Shown piece after piece: positions 58,853 through 64,000 of a DNA stretch of 64,000 bases. The stretch covers positions 1 through 64,000 of the forward strand of contig JAEUHR010000057.1 in assembly GCA_016794425.1 (NCBI GenBank), read 5' to 3'. The translations under genes and the position numbers were made by a program. This DNA is from Planctomycetota bacterium. Lineage in GTDB: Bacteria; Planctomycetota; UBA1135; UBA2386. Below the pieces are notes generated by a model. The model ran no database searches. It saw only the letters and a program-made list of their open reading frames with translations, and was not told the DNA's origin. Numbering within the stretch: position 1 is the stretch's first letter; every line of letters starts with the position of its first letter.

Positions 58853-61515
58853 CAGTTCGCCGTGATCGGGATGCTGCGGCGTGTGACCTGCGTGATGCCG
58901 CGCTCGGCCGCGCCGATCGAGTGCACGAACGTCGACAGGTCGCGGTACGGATCCTCCGATCCGACCAGCACGTCGTCGCCGAAGTACGCCGACACGGTCA
59001 GCGTGTAGCTGCGGCCCGCCAGCAGCGGCGTCGGCGCCTCGACCGGCAGCAGCACGAAGCCGAACTGCGTCAGGTCCGGCGGCACCAGCACCTGCCACAG
59101 CAGCGTCTCGCCGGCGGTCTCGCTGCGCAGCTCGATCGTGCCGTGGCGCGCGCCGGCCGGCAGCGCGAACTCGACCGTGAAACCGGTCGCGGCGACCGTG
59201 GCTCCCGCCGCCGGCGCCGTCACGGTCGGGAACGCCGGCAGCACGCGCGGCGTGGTGACCGGCAGCGTGTGCAGCGACCGCAGGACCAGCGTCGCGCCGC
59301 CGCTGGCGAACGAACCGCGCAGCAGCGCGAGCCAGCGATGCGACGCCAGCGCCCCGGCGAGCGGCGGCAGCGTGAACGCGAGGTCGTTGCCGTTCGCGGC
59401 GTGGTTGCCGCGCAGACCGCGCACGACGTCGACGGCGCCGCCGGACGGCAACAGCAGGCCGAGGTCGAGGTCGAGCGCCGCCGGCACGATCGCCGGATCG
59501 AGGCCGGCGAGGCTGCCGGCGCTGGCGAACACGCTGTTCGCGACCAGGTCGAGCGCGATGTCGCGCGCCGTGGTCGCGCCTTCGACCGGCGCCACGTCGA
59601 GCGCCAGGCCGAGCTTCTGCAGCGTGACGACACCGGCCGGCGCGGTCAGCTCGGCAGCCGCCAGGTGGCCCGCCGGCAGGCCGGTGCCGGCCTGGAACGC
59701 CGCGTGTGTGGTCGCCGGATCGACGTCGATCGGCAGTGCCGACGCCAGCGGGATGCCCTCGACGACGTCGTCCCACCACTCCTGCAGCTCCAGGCGGCGC
59801 GTCGCGCGCAGCCGGTGCTGCCGCGCCGGGTCGGCGCCGGTCACCGTGCCGGCGACGAGCCCGTGCCGGTCGAACGCGCCGAGCGGCGCGCGCGGCACGC
59901 GCTGCAGCGGCAGCTCGAGGTGGTCGCCGTTCGGCCGCTGGATCGAATACGCGTGCACCAGCACCTGGCCGTCGCGTTCGCTGCGCAGCGACACGGTGGC
60001 ACGGCCGTCGACGCCGCGGTCGACGAAGAAGCCACCGGACTCGTTGGTCAGCGCGACGAAGTTCGCGTTCGGCACCTCGCCGCCGACCAGCGCCGCGCCG
60101 AACACCGGCCCGCCGCCGATGGCGTCGGTCGCGATCACGCGCGTGCGCCGCGAACCCACGAACCACGGCCGCTGGTCGAAGAACTGGTACGAGTCGAGCC
60201 AGCGCCGGCCGCGGTCGAGGAAGCCGATGCTCTGACCGTAGAAGACGTCGCGCACGTCGATCGGCTGGCCCTGCTGGAAGCCGAACCACTGCGCCGGCAC
60301 GTCCTCGAAGATCGCCTGCCCGTTCGCGTCGCCGAGCGTCGCCAGCGCGACCGGCTCGAGCAGCGAGCTGATCCGCGTCGCGCGCTGCACCGCCGCGCGG
60401 CCGCGCCGCACCTGCTGCACGCGCACGTTGCCGGCCAGCGTCGTGTCGAGCGTCAGGTCGCCGAGGTCCAGCGGCACGCCGGCCGTGACCGCGAACGTGG
60501 TGCCGACGCGGACCGGCAGCCAGCTGCCGCCGGCGAACAGTTCGATCGCGACGCTGCGCGCGGAGCCGTCTGTGCGCGCACCGGGCACGCGCACCGCGAA
60601 GCGACCGCCGGCGTCGGTCACCGTGCGGGCGCCGTCGACCGTGACCATGACCTCCGGCGCGGCCGAGCCGTCGCGCAGCAGCACGCGTCCCGTCACGTCG
60701 GTCGCCGGCACCTCGGCGACCAGCACGTAGGCGCCGCCGGCCGTGATCGACGCCGGCGCGACCACGCGGCCACCGGCGGCACCGAGGCCGCTTGCCAGTT
60801 CGGTCCACGCGCCGGTCGTCGGCTCGAGCCGCAGCAGACGCGCGGTGCCGGCGCCGCCGAGGCCGAGGTCGTCGGGCAGATCGAGGTCGGCTGCCGGCGC
60901 GAACGACACGCCGGGCGGATCGATGCAGAACACGCGGCCGTTCAGCAGCGCGCCGCCAACCGCGGCCGGCAGATCGCCGGGCACGTGCTGCGGCTGCAGA
61001 TCGCCGACCGCCAGCGCGACCGAGGTCGCGGCGGCATCGTCACTGGCGATCGTGCCGCCCGCGGCCACGGTGAGTCGGCCGCCGTTCGGCGCGGTCAGCG
61101 TCGTCGCGGCGGCCTGCACGCCGAGCGCCAGGTCCGCGGTGCCGGCCGCGGCGAACGCCGGCAGGTGGATCGGGTACGGCAGGTCGTTGCCGGTGATCGT
61201 CGCGGCGAACGTCAGGCGGCCGAGCCGGTCGCCGGCCACGGCGGCACCGTGCGCGCCGTCGACGGTGACGAGCCGCGTGCCGCGCGGTTCGGCCAGGAAG
61301 TCGCCGCGGCCGTTGCGGCCGGTCAGCGCGACGGCGCCGTCGATGCTGACGCGAGCACCGACCACGCCGCGGCCCTGGTCGTCGAGCACGACGACCTTGC
61401 AGCTCGCGTCCGGGATCGCCGCCAGCTTCGGACCGATGTCGCTGCCGTCGCCCTGGCACGCGGCGAGCCAGGTCAAGGTCAGCACGACGAACGTCGCACG
61501 CTCACTTCGGGTCAT
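58852..61515 (-). CDS. Large lipoprotein with CpL/Ig-like domains
   Basis: An 887-residue predicted lipoprotein. The ATG at 61515 has a good ribosome site (GGAGG 6 nt upstream) and opens a signal with lipobox (VVLTLTWLAACQGDG). Beta-sandwich repeats follow: PDASCKVVVLDDQGRGVVGA and DVTGRVLLRDGSAAPEVMVT are CpL-like starts, and TNESGGFFVDRGVDGRATV is a CpL core. The C-terminal ~100 residues (TVTAPAAGATVAATGFTVEF, GRSYTLTVSAYFGDDV) are Ig-like. No catalytic residues are evident. It lies between an M28 peptidase and an aspartic protease gene, overlapping both, so a role as substrate, anchor or adaptor of these enzymes is possible. Confidence 0.7.
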   Translation of the reverse strand: MTRSERATFVVLTLTWLAACQGDGSDIGPKLAAIPDASCKVVVLDDQGRGVVGARVSIDGAVALTGRNGRGDFLAEPRGTRLVTVDGAHGAAVAGDRLGRLTFAATITGNDLPYPIHLPAFAAAGTADLALGVQAAATTLTAPNGGRLTVAAGGTIASDDAAATSVALAVGDLQPQHVPGDLPAAVGGALLNGRVFCIDPPGVSFAPAADLDLPDDLGLGGAGTARLLRLEPTTGAWTELASGLGAAGGRVVAPASITAGGAYVLVAEVPATDVTGRVLLRDGSAAPEVMVTVDGARTVTDAGGRFAVRVPGARTDGSARSVAIELFAGGSWLPVRVGTTFAVTAGVPLDLGDLTLDTTLAGNVRVQQVRRGRAAVQRATRISSLLEPVALATLGDANGQAIFEDVPAQWFGFQQGQPIDVRDVFYGQSIGFLDRGRRWLDSYQFFDQRPWFVGSRRTRVIATDAIGGGPVFGAALVGGEVPNANFVALTNESGGFFVDRGVDGRATVSLRSERDGQVLVHAYSIQRPNGDHLELPLQRVPRAPLGAFDRHGLVAGTVTGADPARQHRLRATRRLELQEWWDDVVEGIPLASALPIDVDPATTHAAFQAGTGLPAGHLAAAELTAPAGVVTLQKLGLALDVAPVEGATTARDIALDLVANSVFASAGSLAGLDPAIVPAALDLDLGLLLPSGGAVDVVRGLRGNHAANGNDLAFTLPPLAGALASHRWLALLRGSFASGGATLVLRSLHTLPVTTPRVLPAFPTVTAPAAGATVAATGFTVEFALPAGARHGTIELRSETAGETLLWQVLVPPDLTQFGFVLLPVEAPTPLLAGRSYTLTVSAYFGDDVLVGSEDPYRDLSTFVHSIGAAERGITQVTRRSIPITAN

Positions 61516-62872
61516 CCGGTTCCTCCGCCGCACGGCGCGCGCGGCGCTGCAAGTCGTTGCGTTCGGGTTCGGGCGGGGTCGCGACGCGGCTGCGGCTGCC
61601 GTCGTCGCCGATCGCGCGCACGCCGACCACGACGTCGTCGAGGCAGACGCCCGCCAGCGTCGCGCGCACGCGGCCGCCGTCGAGTTCTTCGAGCGCGGCC
61701 GCGGCCTCGTCGACGACGTGCGTCCAGTCGGCGGCCGTGGTCTCGCGCCACACGAACTCGTGCGCGCGCGCGCCCGGCGCCGGCGCGAACACCAGCTCGG
61801 TGTCGTAGCGATCGCGGCGCAGCGAAGCCGACAACGCCAACGGCGGCGGCGGCGCGCTGGCCAGCTCGGCCAGCGTCGCGACCACGACGCGCGCCACGTT
61901 CGCGGTGTAGGTGAAATCGACGAAGTCCGGCACGTCGCCGTAGGGACGGCCGTCGCGTTCGGTCACGTCCTGGTGCTGGCGCGAGAAGTCCTCGCGCGGC
62001 TCCGTCAGCCGCACCGCCGGGTAGCCCGCGTCGAAGAACGACCGGTGGTCGCCGCCGCGGCCGTAGCGGTCGCCGCGCAGCACGAGCCGCACCTCGAAGT
62101 CGTGCAGGTGCTCGGCGGCGGCGCGCGTCACGGCGCGCGCGAGGCTGCGGCCGAGGCTGTCGTTGCCGGTCGGCGCGTAGCTGAAGCAGCGCACCCAGCG
62201 GTGGTAGCGCGCGCCGTCCATGCCGAGCGTGTTGCCGACGATGTCGCAGCCGAGCATGCCGTCGACGCGCGCACCGGCGGCGTGCAGCGCTTCGGCGTGC
62301 GCACGCGAACCGAGCAGGCCCTGCTCCTCGGCGTCGTAGGCGACGAACACGATCGTCGCCGCGAACGACTGCGCGGCCAGCACGCGGCAGGCCTCCAGCG
62401 CGACCGCGGTGCCGGACGCGTCGTCGACGGCGCCCGGCGCGGCGCCCTTGCCGTCCTCGCCGCGGCCGTTGCGGGAGTCGTAGTGGCCGCCGACGACGTA
62501 GATCCGCTCGGGATCGCCGGTGCCGCGCAGCGTCGCGATCACGTTGCGGATCGGCACCTCGCGCGGCATGCCCGGTCGCGCGCAGGGCACGACCGCGTCC
62601 TGCAGCTCGACGACCAGCCGGCCGTCGGTCTCGGCGGCGATCGCCTCGAACCGGGCCTGCAGCCAGCGCCGCGCGGCGCCGGTGCCCTCGGTGTCGCTGT
62701 CGGTGCGCGACAACACGTGGCGCGTACCGAAGCCGACCAGCGTGCGCACGCTGGTCTCGATGCGCGCCGCGTCGACCGCGCGCAGCAGCGTGCGCACGCG
62801 TTCGTCGATCGCCTGCTGCGCCGGCAACAGCGCGGCACCGGCACACAGGCAGGCCACGGCGCGCAGCGTCAT
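61502..62872 (-). CDS. Secreted M28-family zinc metallopeptidase
   Basis: A 456-residue exported peptidase. The signal peptide is RAVACLCAGAALLPAQ. All M28 metal and catalytic residues are visible: His and Asp in VVGGHYDSRNG, bridging Asp in APGAVDDASGTAVALE, catalytic and ligand Glu pair in VAYDAEEQGLLGS, Asp in MLGCDIVGNTLG and last His in RGGDHRSFFDAGYPAV. These enzymes are dizinc aminopeptidases or carboxypeptidases. A C-terminal domain of ~110 residues (LALSASLRRDRYDTELVF) is an Ig-like addition. The ATG overlaps the gpmI stop (ATGA) and the 3' end overlaps the next gene by 14 nt. Confidence 0.9.
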   Translation of the reverse strand: MTLRAVACLCAGAALLPAQQAIDERVRTLLRAVDAARIETSVRTLVGFGTRHVLSRTDSDTEGTGAARRWLQARFEAIAAETDGRLVVELQDAVVPCARPGMPREVPIRNVIATLRGTGDPERIYVVGGHYDSRNGRGEDGKGAAPGAVDDASGTAVALEACRVLAAQSFAATIVFVAYDAEEQGLLGSRAHAEALHAAGARVDGMLGCDIVGNTLGMDGARYHRWVRCFSYAPTGNDSLGRSLARAVTRAAAEHLHDFEVRLVLRGDRYGRGGDHRSFFDAGYPAVRLTEPREDFSRQHQDVTERDGRPYGDVPDFVDFTYTANVARVVVATLAELASAPPPPLALSASLRRDRYDTELVFAPAPGARAHEFVWRETTAADWTHVVDEAAAALEELDGGRVRATLAGVCLDDVVVGVRAIGDDGSRSRVATPPEPERNDLQRRARRAAEEPDDPK

Positions 62873-64000
62873 GCGAACAGGTCGCGGCCTTCCATCGCCG
62901 GGCCGCGCGGCAGCTCGAGGATCGGCAACAGCGTGGTCGCGATGTCGCACAGGCGGCCGCCGGCGCGCAGCGTGCGGCCCTTCACCGCGTCGCCGCAGAC
63001 CACCAGCGGCACCGGGTTGGTCGTGTGCGCCGTGTGCGGCTCGCCGGTCACCGGATCGACCATCACCTCGACGTTGCCGTGATCGGCCGTGATCGCGACG
63101 GTGCCGCCGAGCCGCAGGAACGCCGGCACGATGCGCGCGAGGCAGCGATCGATCGTCTGCACCGCCGCGACCGCGGCCGGCAGGATGCCGCTGTGGCCGA
63201 CCATGTCGGCATTGGCGAAGTTCAGGATCGTCACGTCGGGCCGTTCGTCGCTCGCGAGCGCCTGCAGCAGCGCGTCGGTGACCGGCACCGCCGACATCTC
63301 GGGCTGCAGGTCGTAGGTCGCGACCTTCGGGCTCGGGATCAGGATCCGGCGCTCGCCCGGATACTCCTTCTCGTCGCCGCCGGAGAAGAAGAACGTGACA
63401 TGCGCGTACTTCTCGGTCTCGGCGATGCGCAGCTGGCGCAGGCCGCGTTCGGCGATCACCTGCGGGAAGATGCCGTCGAGGTTCTGCGGCGCGTACGCGA
63501 CCGGACACGGGAAGTCGTCGCGGTAGCGCGTCAGCGTCACGTAGTGCACGGTCGGCACGCTGGCGCGCGGGAAGCCCGTGAACTCCGGCACCACGAACGC
63601 CTCGGTCAGCTGGCGCGCGCGGTCGGTGCGGAAGTTGAAGAAGATCACCGCGTCGCCGCTGCGCACGCGGCCGCGGTCGCGCGAGCCGATCACGGTCGGC
63701 AGCACGAACTCGTCGCCCTCGTTGCGCGCGTAGGCCGCGGCGATCGCCGCCTGCGCGCTGTCGGCCTGCTCGCCCTGGCCGAGCGTCAGCGCGTCGTAGG
63801 CCCGCTGCACGCGTTCCCATCGCTTGTCGCGGTCCATCGCGTAGTAGCGGCCGATCACGCTGCCGATGCGGCCGGTGCCCAGTTCGCGCATCCAGGCCTC
63901 GATGCGTTCGACGTAGCCCTGCGCCGAACGCGGCGGCGTGTCGCGGCCGTCGAGGAACGCGTGCAGCACGACGCGGTCGCCGCCGAGCCCTTCGGCCTTG
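62869..64000 (-). CDS. gpmI: 2,3-bisphosphoglycerate-independent phosphoglycerate mutase, 5' end outside window
   Basis: 377 codons of the C-terminal part of iPGM, a cytoplasmic Mn-dependent glycolytic enzyme interconverting 3- and 2-phosphoglycerate. The frame is open to the window edge (KAEGLGGDRVVLHAFLDGRD), so the N-terminal region with the phosphoserine is missing only because the window ends. Visible motifs are LHAFLDGRDTPP, FFNFRTDRARQL, EKYAHVTFFFSGGDEKEYPG, NFANADMVGHSG and TADHGNVEVM, covering metal-binding Asp/His residues of the phosphatase domain. HTAHTTNPVPLV near the end is also conserved. It is the upstream gene of a protease/lipoprotein operon (ATGA overlap with the M28 gene), an odd place for a glycolytic gene. 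Confidence 0.93.
   Translation of the reverse strand, partial: KAEGLGGDRVVLHAFLDGRDTPPRSAQGYVERIEAWMRELGTGRIGSVIGRYYAMDRDKRWERVQRAYDALTLGQGEQADSAQAAIAAAYARNEGDEFVLPTVIGSRDRGRVRSGDAVIFFNFRTDRARQLTEAFVVPEFTGFPRASVPTVHYVTLTRYRDDFPCPVAYAPQNLDGIFPQVIAERGLRQLRIAETEKYAHVTFFFSGGDEKEYPGERRILIPSPKVATYDLQPEMSAVPVTDALLQALASDERPDVTILNFANADMVGHSGILPAAVAAVQTIDRCLARIVPAFLRLGGTVAITADHGNVEVMVDPVTGEPHTAHTTNPVPLVVCGDAVKGRTLRAGGRLCDIATTLLPILELPRGPAMEGRDLFA

Noticed and set aside
1..64000. tRNA, rRNA, riboswitch or mobile-element sequences
   Set aside because: No cloverleaf, T-loop (GGTTCGAATC-type with stems), rRNA core words, transposase motifs or terminal inverted repeats were found on reading either strand.

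Overview
The window is about 64 kb of a very G+C-rich bacterial chromosome (roughly 70% by eye). It most resembles a deep, high-GC member of the Planctomycetota. That is an inference, resting on large transmembrane Ser/Thr kinases fused to TPR-like or WD40-like regions, an ECF sigma factor paired head to head with such a kinase, long secreted propeller/kelch proteins, and carboxypeptidase-regulatory-like (CpL) repeats on membrane proteins. No rRNA, tRNA, CRISPR array, insertion sequence or prophage was seen.

Layout. 1-2010: C-terminal part of a transmembrane Ser/Thr kinase, whose C-terminal half is clearly lower in G+C than everything around it. 2124-7648 (+): five translationally coupled genes (LolA-like carrier, MMPL exporter, DUF3261 lipoprotein, ketosynthase, ketosynthase-like chain-length factor), which look like the export and condensation part of an aryl-polyene-type pathway. 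7650-16747 (-): a five-gene operon, read galactokinase-like kinase > zinc alcohol dehydrogenase > S-adenosylhomocysteine-hydrolase-like protein > GH78 alpha-L-rhamnosidase lipoprotein > type II NADH dehydrogenase, all joined by 4-nt stop/start overlaps. 16892-19559: parvulin foldase, DUF1294 protein, threonine ammonia-lyase. 19586-28899: three big secreted proteins around a solitary adenine DNA methyltransferase. 28959-33408: ECF sigma factor and divergent WD40-type kinase. 33467-40551 (-): TPR lipoprotein, sensor histidine kinase and a 1243-residue membrane-anchored CpL protein. 40785-49830: small membrane and secreted genes, an atypical kinase, a zinc metalloprotease lipoprotein and a LOR/SDH-family (ornithine cyclodeaminase-like) enzyme. 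49991-54033 (+): MoxR ATPase, DUF58 protein and membrane transglutaminase. 54003-64000 (-): a degenerate histidine-kinase-like protein, an ECF sigma factor fused through a membrane helix to a large CpL exterior, then the operon gpmI (cut by the window end) > M28 peptidase > lipoprotein > double-motif aspartic protease.

How the genes fit together. Two metabolic cassettes stand out. In the sugar operon, a GHMP kinase with altered sugar-binding residues, an unusually long MDR dehydrogenase and an SAHH-fold protein that keeps the oxidoreductive residues but has lost residues used for adenosylhomocysteine suggest an undescribed NAD-dependent route for a sugar released by the rhamnosidase, with NDH-2 available to reoxidise NADH. 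The second is the compact aryl-polyene-like export/condensation unit without carrier proteins or ketoreductase. The rest is dominated by envelope sensing: kinases, sigma factors and histidine kinases joined to, or beside, extracytoplasmic repeat domains. The sigma-TM-CpL fusion at 54985-57504 is the most unusual single gene. All functions are read from sequence motifs by eye; no database search was run.
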